Origin: HXMU1420-2 sp017643305
GTDB taxonomy: Bacteria; Pseudomonadota; Alphaproteobacteria; Rhodobacterales; Rhodobacteraceae
Direction of reading: 5' to 3'
Length of the DNA stretch: 64,000 nucleotides
Assembly (NCBI GenBank): GCA_965217135.1
Contig: OZ244249.1
Coordinates: 3,720,001-3,784,000, forward strand
Below the pieces are notes generated by a model, which saw only the letters and a list, made by a program, of their open reading frames with translations, searched no databases and was not told the origin of the DNA. A program made the position numbers and the translations under genes. Below are positions 9,609 to 18,720 of this stretch, piece after piece; the first letter of the stretch is position 1, and each line of letters starts with the position of its first letter.

Positions 9609-9683
9609 ACGGGTGGGTGGCGTCTGCCCCGCACACCACAAGTTTTGATCGGCAGTAGACCAACATGTTGATATGCAAGGGCT

Positions 9684-10289
9684 ATGCGCGTGATCTATTG
9701 GGCAATTGGCGGGCTTATTCTTGGCGGAATTTTCGGCCTGATGTCAGCCGTTTATCTTTCTGGCATCACACCGAGCGGGATTAACCGCAGCACACCGGTG
9801 GTCGTGGATGGGTGGCAAAGCGACTGGTCCATCGGGTCGCCTGCGGCAGGCAGATACCAAAAAGCCTGGGTCGCGCGATATGGCCTACTGGCGATGCAGA
9901 AATCTGAAGCGGTCTATTTCATCCGCAGCCACGACGAAAAGGGTTTACCCATGCGGGAAGACTGCCGTTATCTGGTAGCCGGCACCGACCTGCCTGCCGA
10001 ATGGTGGAGCGTGACGCTGTATGACCGGCTGGCTTACCTGCCGAACAACACCGATGGGCATCTATCCTTCGATGCTTCCGACGCCACGAACCGGTATGAT
10101 TGGCAATTCGAGGTCGCCTCGCAACGGCCTGAAGACGGAACCGCCTGGGTTTCATCCCGCGCGGCGGAAACCTTTGACCTGACCCTGAGACTATACCGTC
10201 CGAACGCTGATTTCCTGGACAGCCCCGAACATGGCACGCCGTTTCCAACCATCACGCGGCTGAGCTGTAAGCAAGGGGGGGACACATGA
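9684..10289 (+). CDS. DUF1214 domain membrane-anchored protein
   Basis: 201 residues. Residues 5-26 form one hydrophobic segment (IGGLILGGIFGLMSAVYL), likely an uncleaved anchor facing the periplasm. The rest matches DUF1214, with YFIRSHDEKG, CRYLVAGTDLPAEWWSVTLYD, GHLSFDASD and DLTLRLYRP. DUF1214 and DUF1254 usually form halves of one larger protein; here they are separate genes. The stop overlaps the next start as ATGA. No enzymatic activity is established for the family. Confidence 0.8.
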   Translation: MRVIYWAIGGLILGGIFGLMSAVYLSGITPSGINRSTPVVVDGWQSDWSIGSPAAGRYQKAWVARYGLLAMQKSEAVYFIRSHDEKGLPMREDCRYLVAGTDLPAEWWSVTLYDRLAYLPNNTDGHLSFDASDATNRYDWQFEVASQRPEDGTAWVSSRAAETFDLTLRLYRPNADFLDSPEHGTPFPTITRLSCKQGGDT

Positions 10290-10810
10290 GAGCCGCTTTG
10301 CTGGCCTTTGCCCTATGCGCCATTGCCTCAGCAATTGCCGTCCATCTGATGGTGATCCAGTCAATGCCGGGTTTCATCATGTCCCGTGCCGCCAGCGGCC
10401 TGAAGGCCGCCGGGCTACAGGAAAACACATGGACCGCCGCCCCCCGGATTACGCCTCTGACACAAACGATCGTGCGGTCTTCGCCGGACCTGTCTTACGC
10501 GGTCTGCCTGCTGGATCTGACATCGGGGCCGGTTCAGATATCTGCGCCGCTTTGGCTTGCCTACGGGTCGTTGTCCGTGTTCGATGATACATCTGAAAAC
10601 GTTCATGTCTCCAATCTGCTGGGGAACGGCCAGCCGCTGGAAATCATTGTTGCGCTGCCCGGCCAGACCGTTTCCGCAAGTTCCGACACGCCGGTGGTTT
10701 TCTTGCCGGGGTCATCGGGCATCGCTATTGTCCGGCGGCTCGCGCCAGACAAGGCGTCGCACAAAGTTGCAACGGATCTTGTCGCAACGTCGCTTTGTGC
10801 CGCGAGGTAG
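10286..10810 (+). CDS. DUF1254 domain protein with N-terminal anchor
   Basis: 174 residues beginning with a hydrophobic signal or anchor (about 3-24). The recognisable DUF1254 feature is the block around residues 95-112, LAYGSLSVFDDTSENVHVSN, followed by a hydrophobic beta-rich end with VFLPGSSGIAIVRRL. It overlaps the DUF1214 gene by four bases, so the two products are probably made in equal amounts and may pair at the membrane. Much shorter than the fused DUF1254-DUF1214 proteins (around 450 residues). Function unknown. Confidence 0.72.
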   Translation: MRAALLAFALCAIASAIAVHLMVIQSMPGFIMSRAASGLKAAGLQENTWTAAPRITPLTQTIVRSSPDLSYAVCLLDLTSGPVQISAPLWLAYGSLSVFDDTSENVHVSNLLGNGQPLEIIVALPGQTVSASSDTPVVFLPGSSGIAIVRRLAPDKASHKVATDLVATSLCAAR

Positions 10811-10881
10811 AGATTGCACGCCCCGCCAATGGCTGCTCTATCAAAGGTGTGGGGTCCGGACCGGACCTGAGGGGAGGTCGC

Positions 10882-13800
10882 ATGATCCGGAAACTTCTGA
10901 TCGCAAATCGCGGTGAAATCGCCATTCGTATCGCCCGCACGGCGGCGGATATGGGGATAGAAACGCTTGCCGTTGCCCCTGTGGACGATACCGGAAACCC
11001 GCATCTTCGACACGCGACAGAACAGGCCCAGCTGCCCGGACACGGACCTGTCGCCTATCTGGACGCGGATGCGCTGATCGCTGCGGCGCGTGATCATGGC
11101 TGTGACGCGGTGCATCCCGGCTACGGGTTTCTTAGTGAAAGCCCGGCCTTTGCGCACGCCTGTGCAGAAGCAGGTCTGCAGTTCGTCGGCCCGGCCCCAA
11201 CCGCGCTGGAGGCATTAGGCAACAAAATGTCCGCTCGCGACAAGGCACAGTCGCTGGGCATTCCGGTTGTGGCCGCGCGGTCCCCGCTGAGGGATGCCAC
11301 AGATCTGCAAGCGTTCCTGGCCGAGTGCGGCGCCCCGGTTATGGTGAAATCTGCCTCTGGCGGTGGTGGGCGCGGTATGCGTGTGCTGCGTGATGCAAGC
11401 GATGCGCCAGCGATCTTTACCCAGTGCGAAAACGAAGCCATTGCCGCCAGCGGGGATGGGGCATTGTTTGCCGAACGCCACCTGCCGGACATCCGGCATA
11501 TCGAAGTGCAACTGATCGGCGATGGCCGGCAGGTACGCCATTTGTGGGACCGCGATTGTTCGCTCCAACGGCGACATCAGAAGATATTGGAACTCGCACC
11601 CGCACCGGGTCTGGCCCCGGACCTGCGAGATGCGATCCTGAATGCCGCCGTACAGTTGGGCCAATCCGAAAGCCTGCAATCACTGGCCACGGTCGAATTC
11701 CTGGTGGAGCCCGGCGCGACCCCGGATCAGGGATGGTATTTCCTGGAGGTCAATCCGCGCCTGCAGGTCGAACATACGGTAACCGAAGATTGGTTGGGGT
11801 TGGATCTGGTCGAAGCCCAGCTTGCGATTGCCTCCGGGCAGACACTGGCCGAGCTGGATCTGACGGACCAGCCTGCCCGTGGCCATGCCATGCAGTTGCG
11901 CATCAATGCGGAACGGATGACCGCTCTTGGTCCCGTCGCCGCGACGGGCACGCTGACCCGGTTCCAACTGCCGGGCGGCCCCGGTATCCGCGTCGATACC
12001 CATGGTGAGCCGGGCTATGTCCCCAATGCCGGGTTCGACCCACTGCTGGCCAAGCTGATCGTATCAGACAAGTCCACGCTGTCCCGCACACTGAGCCGGG
12101 CCCGGCGTGCTTTGTCGGAGTTTGCCATTGAAGGTGTGGAGACGAACACCGCCCTGCTGGCTGCCTTGTTGGACTGCCCAGAAGTGGTGAATTGGTCGGT
12201 CAACACCGATCTGGTTGCACAGGTCACACCCGACGACGTAACCCAAAACGCACGTGATACCGACGCCATCACCGCGCCCATGTCCGCCAACATCGTATCC
12301 ATCGACGCGGAGCCGGACCAAGTGGTGCCCGCAGGTGGCCTTCTGGCAGTGCTTGAAGCGATGAAGATGCAACATGAACTGCGCGCGCCGCAGGCCTGCC
12401 GGATCGTACAGACACTGGTCACCCCCGGCGCAGCAGTGGGTGAGGCAGATCTGCTGTTCCGGATAGAGCCGTTAGACGCAGAAAACGCAGATACCGTCGA
12501 AGATACAGGCATCGACCCTGACCACATCCGCCCGGACCTGCAGCGCGTGCTGGACCGGACCGCCATGACGCTGGACGCAAGCCGTCCCGAAGCGGTCAAG
12601 CGCCGACGGTCCCGCAACCAAAGAACCGCACGCGAAAACCTGGCCGATCTGACCGACGGCGCGCCATTCATGGAATATGGCCAGATGGTCTATGCCGCTC
12701 AGCGGCGTCGGCGTGACCCGGAAACACTCATGGCCACATCCCCCGCGGACGGGATCATTACCGGTGTGGGACATATAAACAGCGACCAGTTCGGCTCAGA
12801 GGCATCGCGGGCGGCGCTGCTTCTTTATGACGGGTCGGTCATGGCCGGAACACAGGGCTTTCACGGCCACAAGAAAACCGACCGTATCCTGGAGGTTGCC
12901 CGCGACCAGAAGTTGCCAGTCGTCTTTTACACCGAAGGTGGCGGCGGGCGGCCTGGTGATGTCGATTATTCCGAGGTCAGCGTCAGCGGGCTGGACGTGA
13001 TGACATTCAACCTGATGACGCGGCTGACCGGCAACAAGCCCAGCATCGGCGTGAATTCCGGCTATTGCTTTGCCGGCAATGCCGCCGTGTTTGGCGCCTG
13101 TAACATCAAGATTGCCACGCGCGACAGCTGGATCGGGCTGGGCGGCCCGGCCATGGTCGAAGCGGGCGGGCTGGGCGCCCATTCGCCCAAGGATATCGGG
13201 CCAGCTCCCATGCAGGCGGAAATTGGTCTGATCGATGTTCTGGCTGATGACGAAGCCGAGGCTACGACACTGACCAAGAAAATTTTTGGCTATTTTCAAG
13301 GACCAGTCAGCGACTGGTCCGCCCCGGATCAGCGCATGCTGCGCCATGTTGTGCCGGAGAACCGCAAACGGGTCTACAACATCCGGGAGGCCATCGCGGG
13401 ACTGGTCGATACCTGCACGTTTACAGAGCTACGAGCGCAACACGCCCAAGGCATGATAACCGGGTTTTGCCGGATCGAAGGCGTGCCCTTCGGGCTGATC
13501 GCCAACAACCCTTACCACCTGGGCGGCGCGCTGGATGCTGCGGCGTCGGAAAAGGGCGCAGGGTTCCTGCAGCTGTGCGGACGGTTTGGTATGCCGGTGA
13601 TCGCCCTGTGCGACACGCCCGGCTTCATGGTCGGTCCGGAAAGCGAACGTCAGGGTGGCGTGCAAAGTGCCTGCGCTCTGATCGGTGCGGGGGCAGCTAT
13701 GGCGCATGACCTGTTCACCGTGGTCCTGCGCAAGGGCTACGGCATTGGCGCGCAGGCGATGGCGGGCGGAAGCTTTGCCGCGCCTGCTTTTGTTATCTCC

Positions 13801-14046
13801 TGGCCGACAGGGGAATTTGGCGCGATGGGGCTCGAAGGCGCGGTGGAGCTTGGCTACCGCAAGGAGCTGGATGCGACCGGCAGCCCGGAAGAAAAGCAGG
13901 CTCTTTTCGACAAGCTTGTGGCGCAATTCTACGAACGTGGACAGGCGATGAACGTGGCTTCACTGCAGGAAATCGATGCCGTGATCGACCCGGCCGAAAC
14001 CCGCAGCTGGATCATGAATGGCTGGCGCGCAACCGGGCGGTCATGA
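10882..14046 (+). CDS. Single-chain biotin-dependent acyl-CoA carboxylase (BC-BCCP-CT)
   Basis: 1054 residues joining the modules that acetyl/propionyl-CoA carboxylases usually split between subunits. The biotin carboxylase region (about 1-440) has MIRKLLIANRGEIAIRI, the ATP-grasp loop GGGGRGMRV and EVNPRLQVEH at 289-298. The biotinyl domain has EAMKMQHEL with biotin-lysine K495. The carboxyltransferase region runs from about 540 to the end, with NSGYCFAGNAA, a glycine-rich GLGGPAMVEAGGLG and GYGIGAQAMAGG. It should carboxylate an acyl-CoA using ATP and bicarbonate; chain length is not evident. ATG 10882 follows GGGGAGG; the frame is open 29 codons further up without good initiation. It converges on and overlaps the permease gene by six bases. 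Confidence 0.88.
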   Translation: MIRKLLIANRGEIAIRIARTAADMGIETLAVAPVDDTGNPHLRHATEQAQLPGHGPVAYLDADALIAAARDHGCDAVHPGYGFLSESPAFAHACAEAGLQFVGPAPTALEALGNKMSARDKAQSLGIPVVAARSPLRDATDLQAFLAECGAPVMVKSASGGGGRGMRVLRDASDAPAIFTQCENEAIAASGDGALFAERHLPDIRHIEVQLIGDGRQVRHLWDRDCSLQRRHQKILELAPAPGLAPDLRDAILNAAVQLGQSESLQSLATVEFLVEPGATPDQGWYFLEVNPRLQVEHTVTEDWLGLDLVEAQLAIASGQTLAELDLTDQPARGHAMQLRINAERMTALGPVAATGTLTRFQLPGGPGIRVDTHGEPGYVPNAGFDPLLAKLIVSDKSTLSRTLSRARRALSEFAIEGVETNTALLAALLDCPEVVNWSVNTDLVAQVTPDDVTQNARDTDAITAPMSANIVSIDAEPDQVVPAGGLLAVLEAMKMQHELRAPQACRIVQTLVTPGAAVGEADLLFRIEPLDAENADTVEDTGIDPDHIRPDLQRVLDRTAMTLDASRPEAVKRRRSRNQRTARENLADLTDGAPFMEYGQMVYAAQRRRRDPETLMATSPADGIITGVGHINSDQFGSEASRAALLLYDGSVMAGTQGFHGHKKTDRILEVARDQKLPVVFYTEGGGGRPGDVDYSEVSVSGLDVMTFNLMTRLTGNKPSIGVNSGYCFAGNAAVFGACNIKIATRDSWIGLGGPAMVEAGGLGAHSPKDIGPAPMQAEIGLIDVLADDEAEATTLTKKIFGYFQGPVSDWSAPDQRMLRHVVPENRKRVYNIREAIAGLVDTCTFTELRAQHAQGMITGFCRIEGVPFGLIANNPYHLGGALDAAASEKGAGFLQLCGRFGMPVIALCDTPGFMVGPESERQGGVQSACALIGAGAAMAHDLFTVVLRKGYGIGAQAMAGGSFAAPAFVISWPTGEFGAMGLEGAVELGYRKELDATGSPEEKQALFDKLVAQFYERGQAMNVASLQEIDAVIDPAETRSWIMNGWRATGRS

Positions 14047-15354
14047 CCGGAGATCTGCCATATTGGCGTTCCGGGAAACGACCCAACCGGGAAGCAATGA
14101 CAACACGGCCACAACCGACAGGAAGGCCGCTGTCAGATGCAATTCGGTCCAGCCAATGGTGGCGTAGATAATAACTCCTGTCTCTCCGCTGACCCAATTC
14201 GACAGCGCGGCCGCCAGCCCAACTCCGGCGGCCAGCCCCACCAGCGTTCCGATAGCCAGCAATAGGGCGCAATAACTCCAGACCACCGCCAGAACAAAAC
14301 GCGCCGGGGCACCGAGCACACGCAGCAACACCAGTTGCCGACGCAAAAGCCGCAATAGGATGAGTAGCCCAGCCAAAATGCTCGCTGCTACAAGACCTTG
14401 CGCCAAGGAAGAGATCGCAGACATCGCCACACGTACATCGCCCATCACCCGGTACAGGCCAGACAGGACTGCCCCCGGAAAAACTGCCATGGTCCTGGCA
14501 TCCGACTGCCACCGCGACTGAACTGCGTAGGTTGCGGGCAATGACGCAGCTTTGACTACCACGACCGGAACACCCGGCATGAAGGCTGCATCAAACGGCG
14601 GGCCCATTTGCGTAACGCGGTCCGGCGCATGCCCTGTGGCGAGACCATGGACCTGCCAGACAGATTCAATCGGGAGCAGAATGGCCCGGTCCCACGGCGT
14701 ACCAGTCGCGGCCATGCGCCCGACAACCTGGTGTTCTGACGCGCCTTTATGAGCGTCCTGATCCGCCGCTTCCCCATACCCATGCGCAGGCACAAACCCA
14801 TCGCCAAGCGTCAACGGCACGGTTGCGCCCACAATGGCCTCCCCTGCCCTCTGCCAGACACGGCCTTCGGCAATCGGCCCGGCAAGATGATCCACAAAAG
14901 CTGCAGTTGTCCCGACAATCGGAGCTGAACCAACGCTGTCACCAAAAACCAGCGGCGCAGCCAGGGCGACGCCTGGTGACGCTTCGATCTCTGCAAAGGT
15001 GGACCCATCCAGCAATGGCAGCTGCGTGGGCTGTAGAAAAACAGCAGCCAGGGTTACCGACAGTTCACTGTCCGGTGCTGAAATGATCAGATCGAACTTG
15101 TCAGTGGCCCGCGCCCCGCCCATGCGCAGCGCGCGTTCTTGTGCCACAAGCCCGATGCCCAGCGCGACCGAGGCCGCGATCAAGATGACAAACAGCAGGT
15201 TGGTCCAGACGAAACGACGCAGAAAAGCCGCAACCAACGCCCAGGGTGCAAAGCCCCGCAAGACGACCAAACCCGCGACCACCCCTGGTCCCAGCAGCGC
15301 CAGGCAGATCAACGCGTCCTGCCACGTTGCGGACAGATCGGACCAGCCAGGCAT
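14041..15354 (-). CDS. FtsX-like ABC transporter permease
   Basis: 437 residues with the MacB/LolC-type layout. Two N-terminal membrane spans (about 12-35 and 44-70) are followed by a large periplasmic domain (about 75-310), then three more spans in the C-terminal FtsX domain, including ILAGLLILLRLLRRQLVLLRVLG. ATG at 15354 overlaps the ATPase stop as TGATG; a GTG one codon upstream is possible. It forms the membrane half of the transporter encoded with the next two genes. The three-gene set recalls the Zrg-type zinc systems of Vibrio, which is a remembered analogy, not a demonstrated relation. Confidence 0.82.
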   Translation of the reverse strand: MPGWSDLSATWQDALICLALLGPGVVAGLVVLRGFAPWALVAAFLRRFVWTNLLFVILIAASVALGIGLVAQERALRMGGARATDKFDLIISAPDSELSVTLAAVFLQPTQLPLLDGSTFAEIEASPGVALAAPLVFGDSVGSAPIVGTTAAFVDHLAGPIAEGRVWQRAGEAIVGATVPLTLGDGFVPAHGYGEAADQDAHKGASEHQVVGRMAATGTPWDRAILLPIESVWQVHGLATGHAPDRVTQMGPPFDAAFMPGVPVVVVKAASLPATYAVQSRWQSDARTMAVFPGAVLSGLYRVMGDVRVAMSAISSLAQGLVAASILAGLLILLRLLRRQLVLLRVLGAPARFVLAVVWSYCALLLAIGTLVGLAAGVGLAAALSNWVSGETGVIIYATIGWTELHLTAAFLSVVAVLSLLPGWVVSRNANMADLRS

Positions 15355-16040
15355 CACGCAGCCCCCTCCATCATTCGTCCGTGATCCAGCGTTATGACCC
15401 GGTCCATGCGGTCCAGAAACGACGTATCATGACTTGCGGCGATCAGCGTTTTGTTACCAGACCGCGCCGCTTGGATCAGATCAGTGGACAATCGATCCGC
15501 TGTGTACCGATCCAGCGCGGCGGTGGGTTCATCGGCCAGCAGAATCGCGGGATCATTTGCCAACGCGCGGGCCACGGCCACCCTTTGCCGTTCCCCACCC
15601 GAGAAGGAGGCCACCAGCCGGTCAAGATCCTGCAACCCAAGCTGCCGCAGCCAATCCGCCGCACGAGCCTTGATCGCGGCGCGTTCGCCAACCTTAACAA
15701 ACCCTACAGACACGGAGGCGTTGGCCAGTGCACTCAGTTCATCAAACAGCAGAAAGTCCTGAAAGATCATGCCGACATGGGTCTGGCGAAAAGCCGCCCG
15801 CGCGCCACTGTTTCGTGTCAGCAAGTCCGTCTGACCCCAGCGCAAATCCCCCGCCGCACCCTCCAGCAGACCGGCCATCGCCATTAGCAACATCGACTTG
15901 CCCGCACCGGACGGACCGCGAACGCCAATGCATTGACCCGGCTCGGCCTTTAGACCAGCGATATCAAGGATAAATGTGCCATCCGGGCGCCCAACGCGTA
16001 GGTTCCGCAGCGCCAGCCGGGCTGTATCCGCGCTAGCCAT
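15354..16040 (-). CDS. ABC transporter ATP-binding protein, LolD/MacB type
   Basis: 228 residues with all nucleotide-binding motifs: Walker A GPSGAGKS (42-49), Q-loop FQD about 93-95, signature SGGERQR (147-153) and Walker B ILLADEP ending at D170-E171. It powers the FtsX-type permease encoded immediately downstream. An ATG at 16040 overlaps the small secreted-protein gene by eight bases; another ATG three codons upstream is equally open. The compact LolD-like build suits the mechanotransmission family (MacB, LolCDE) rather than a classical importer. Confidence 0.88.
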   Translation of the reverse strand: MASADTARLALRNLRVGRPDGTFILDIAGLKAEPGQCIGVRGPSGAGKSMLLMAMAGLLEGAAGDLRWGQTDLLTRNSGARAAFRQTHVGMIFQDFLLFDELSALANASVSVGFVKVGERAAIKARAADWLRQLGLQDLDRLVASFSGGERQRVAVARALANDPAILLADEPTAALDRYTADRLSTDLIQAARSGNKTLIAASHDTSFLDRMDRVITLDHGRMMEGAA

Positions 16041-16458
16041 AAGTGGCATCCACCAGTCGGATCAGGCTGAGAAACCCGGTTTCCGGATCGCGAAGCGCGC
16101 CCAGCGCGAGAATACCCCGTGTCTTGATCTTTACGTTGAACGGTACCGGCTTCACCCGCCGCTTGGTGTAAATGGCCAATATGTCTTCGGGCCATTCAGC
16201 TTCAGTTTCGCAGAAAGGGCACACTGCCATCGGCATTTTCGTCAGCACGAAAAACCGGGCGTTGGCCTTTAGGGGTGGAGCCATGTACCCCACAATCTCC
16301 ACCCGTTGCCCTTCATGGTCTATGGCCAGTGGGGAAAACCCACCGTCGCGATCATAAAGATCCCGAAGCCGCATAGAGCCAGCCGCCAAGGACGAAGAAG
16401 GGGCCGCCAGTGCAACGGCCGTCAAAGTCAGGGCAGTTCGTCGGTCAAGGTGCGGCAC
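16033..16458 (-). CDS. Small exported protein, DUF3299-like, partner of FtsX-type ABC system
   Basis: 141 residues with a signal (DRRTALTLTAVALAAPSSSLAA, cleavage near residue 26). The mature domain has VEIVGYMAPPLKANARFFV followed by VCPFCETEAEWP, with a CxxC. The arrangement of a GYM-P strand followed by a Cys-bearing strand resembles DUF3299 proteins that travel with some ABC systems; the similarity is weak. GTG start at 16458. It overlaps the ATPase gene, so all three genes are coupled. Alkaline phosphatase, a zinc enzyme, ends 63 bases upstream on the same strand. Role unknown; metal handling is a guess. Confidence 0.6.
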   Translation of the reverse strand: MPHLDRRTALTLTAVALAAPSSSLAAGSMRLRDLYDRDGGFSPLAIDHEGQRVEIVGYMAPPLKANARFFVLTKMPMAVCPFCETEAEWPEDILAIYTKRRVKPVPFNVKIKTRGILALGALRDPETGFLSLIRLVDATYG

Positions 16459-16521
16459 GGCAGGCAGCTCTGATGCAGGGGGCTGGTCCGATGCGGGCCT
16501 GCCGGTTCTTCACGATCAGTA

Positions 16522-18000
16522 TCAATTGGCGGTCGCTGCATGAAGCATGATGTGGAAGATCACGTTCTGCTCAATCGTGCCATCAAACAGATGCGCCCAG
16601 GGGCCTTTTGCGTAAACGGCAACGTCTTCACCAGAATGGGTTTCCGAGGAGCGCGGGATCAAAGCCTGCTGAACGTAATCCAGGTCAGTCGCTTCTTCCT
16701 GCGTTAACGGCGGACGGACACCGGCCCAGTTCATGTCTTCACGCAGAACACTGCCCGCACCATTCAGGTAGCCCGCGACGGTGTAGGGTTTATCATCGCT
16801 GGCAGTGACCGGTTTGCCTGTGTGTTCCACACCTGCGCCGTTGATGCCCATGCAAAGCCCCAGAATGTCCGATCCACGCCCGCAATAGCCATTGAAGGCT
16901 ATTGCATGTTCATGGTCAGCGGTGACAACAATCAACGTGTCGGCATCGTCTGTCAGTGCATCCGCCATCGCAACCGCATCGGCAAAGGCCTTCTGGTCCC
17001 GCACCACGCGTGCAAGGTTGCCGCCGTGGTTCGCATGGTCAACGCGTCCTGCTTCGACCTGCAGGAAGAATCCAGCATCATTGCCCTGCAGCATCTTGAT
17101 GGCTGCGGCGGTCATTTCGGCCAGTGATGGTTCATCACTGCGGTCGGCTTCGTACTTCATGTGACTGGTTTCAAACAGCCCCAGAACCGGACTGCCATCC
17201 ATTGGCAGTGCCTCAAACGTGGACTGATCCCAGGCATAGGTGATGCCGTTGGCCTGTGCGGTTGTAATCAAGTTCTCACCCTCGGCCCGACGGCCTGATT
17301 TGCCCTCATCGTCTGTCAGATCCTTGCCCAGAAAATTCCGGCGCCCACCACCCATGGCCACAGCAATCGTTCCGGCCTTCATTGCTTGGATCAGCTGGGT
17401 CGCAATATCGGCCTGCTGGGTGCAGCCTTTGGGAACGCGCGCTTCGAAGTTCCGATCTACGGAGTGCGAATAGGCGGACGCGGGCGTGGCATGAGTGATC
17501 CGCGCCGTAGACACGACACCGGTCGCCTTGCCCGCAGCGGCCATAATCTCATTCATCGTCGCCACGGTGTTGCCTTCGATGGTCGCGCAGTCCCCGCGGT
17601 TCACATTGGCATTCATGCCGACGATGCCCGCCTTGGTCTTGATACCCGACATCATCGCCGTCCCGGTGCCCGCCGAGTCGGGGGTCTGGGCGTTGGTATT
17701 GTAGGTCTTGACCAACGCGAGGTTCGGGAACGCTTCATGCGCTTGAACATGGTCATCACCATAGCCACCCGCCTGCTGACCGGCCCAGAGACGCGAGGCA
17801 TAGTTCGTGCCTACGCCGTTCCCGTCGGAGATCAGGATGATCACATTCCTGGCGGTGTTGGTGTTAACCTGCTTGGCAAGTGCGGCCTGCAATGCAGCCT
17901 GGCCCGAGGCAAACCATTCATTCGATACCTGCGGCAGCTCTTGGGCCAGAGCGGTGGTGCACGTCAGACCTACAAGAGCGGTAGTGATTGTTCGGAACAT
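16522..18000 (-). CDS. phoA: Alkaline phosphatase (PhoA family)
   Basis: A periplasmic phosphomonoesterase of 492 residues. The signal peptide ends at about residue 19 (TTALAQ). Metal ligand D59 lies in LISDGNGVG, the nucleophile S109 is in TPDSAGTGTAM, and VDHANHGGN and TADHEHA supply the His and Asp ligands for the two zinc ions. ATG at 18000 is preceded by AAGGGAGCC; the frame runs 23 codons further upstream without a signal. It would release phosphate from organic esters during starvation. I looked for a Pho box upstream and found none convincing. Co-oriented with the three-gene ABC system that follows. Confidence 0.92.
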   Translation of the reverse strand: MFRTITTALVGLTCTTALAQELPQVSNEWFASGQAALQAALAKQVNTNTARNVIILISDGNGVGTNYASRLWAGQQAGGYGDDHVQAHEAFPNLALVKTYNTNAQTPDSAGTGTAMMSGIKTKAGIVGMNANVNRGDCATIEGNTVATMNEIMAAAGKATGVVSTARITHATPASAYSHSVDRNFEARVPKGCTQQADIATQLIQAMKAGTIAVAMGGGRRNFLGKDLTDDEGKSGRRAEGENLITTAQANGITYAWDQSTFEALPMDGSPVLGLFETSHMKYEADRSDEPSLAEMTAAAIKMLQGNDAGFFLQVEAGRVDHANHGGNLARVVRDQKAFADAVAMADALTDDADTLIVVTADHEHAIAFNGYCGRGSDILGLCMGINGAGVEHTGKPVTASDDKPYTVAGYLNGAGSVLREDMNWAGVRPPLTQEEATDLDYVQQALIPRSSETHSGEDVAVYAKGPWAHLFDGTIEQNVIFHIMLHAATAN

Positions 18001-18082
18001 GGTGGCTCCCTTTCCAAACGATACGGGCCGGGTAGGTGAAGGCTGTAACGCGTAAATGATTGGATGCATAATATCATGAAAA

Positions 18083-18720
18083 TCAACAATTTACACAGCT
18101 TTGGCTTATATCGTTTGGCTGAGTGGTTGCACCGCCAGCACCCAACCGCTGTACAACGGCCCGCGCGATCACGCGTTCCTCATCCGTCTGGATTACCAGA
18201 ACCGGCGTACGCCCAGCACCGATGCGTGTTTCGTTGGCAGCATTGGCGGCCTCGTTCACACCGAGACCCAGAAATTCCATCCCGTCCAAAACACGCGCAC
18301 GAATTTCTGCACTGTTTTCCCCGATGCCCCCAGCAAAAACCAACCCGTCCAGCCCGCCTAACACGGCAGCCAGCCCGCCCAGTTCGCGGCGGATGCGGAA
18401 CACATAATAATCAATCGCCTGCTGACCATTGTCAGTATCGCTGTTCAACAGCGTACGCATGTCATGGCTGATCCCGGACAACCCCAGCAAACCGCTGTCG
18501 CGATAGAGCATGCCAGTCAGTTCCGACGGCGACATGCCCTTGTCCAACAGGTGCGGCAGCACGCCGGGGTCCAGTTAACCGGATCGGGTACCCGCGGTGA
18601 AGCCCATGGTGGAGGCCACGCTGCATCCATTGCGGACCGCACACATGCTGGCCCCGTTGCCACGGTGCGCGATCACCACCCGCCCAGCCGCCAGATGCGG
18701 CCAGTCTTCGCGCAAGTGGC
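18083..18720 (-). pseudogene. ackA: Acetate kinase remnant, 5' half deleted, internal nonsense codon
   Basis: One frame carries recognisable acetate kinase: LREDWPHLAAGRVVIAH and GNGASMC, then STMGFTAGTRSG, a stop, LDPGVLPHLLDKGM, and later LVFAGGIGENSAEIR with VLVIQTDEERVIA. TAA at 18575-18577 replaces the residue between TRSG and LDP, which is usually Gln in relatives, so a CAA-to-TAA change is likely. About six codons (normally like LDGLPM) are missing between GFTA and GTRSG. Everything before about residue 180 of a normal 390-400-residue kinase is gone. The fragment joins directly to the pta remnant at about 18720. Confidence 0.85.

Noticed and set aside
18001..18082. Pho box before phoA
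   Set aside because: The best candidate, around CTGTGTAAATTGTTGAT, matches only the first half of the consensus; too weak to list, unlike the phnG site.
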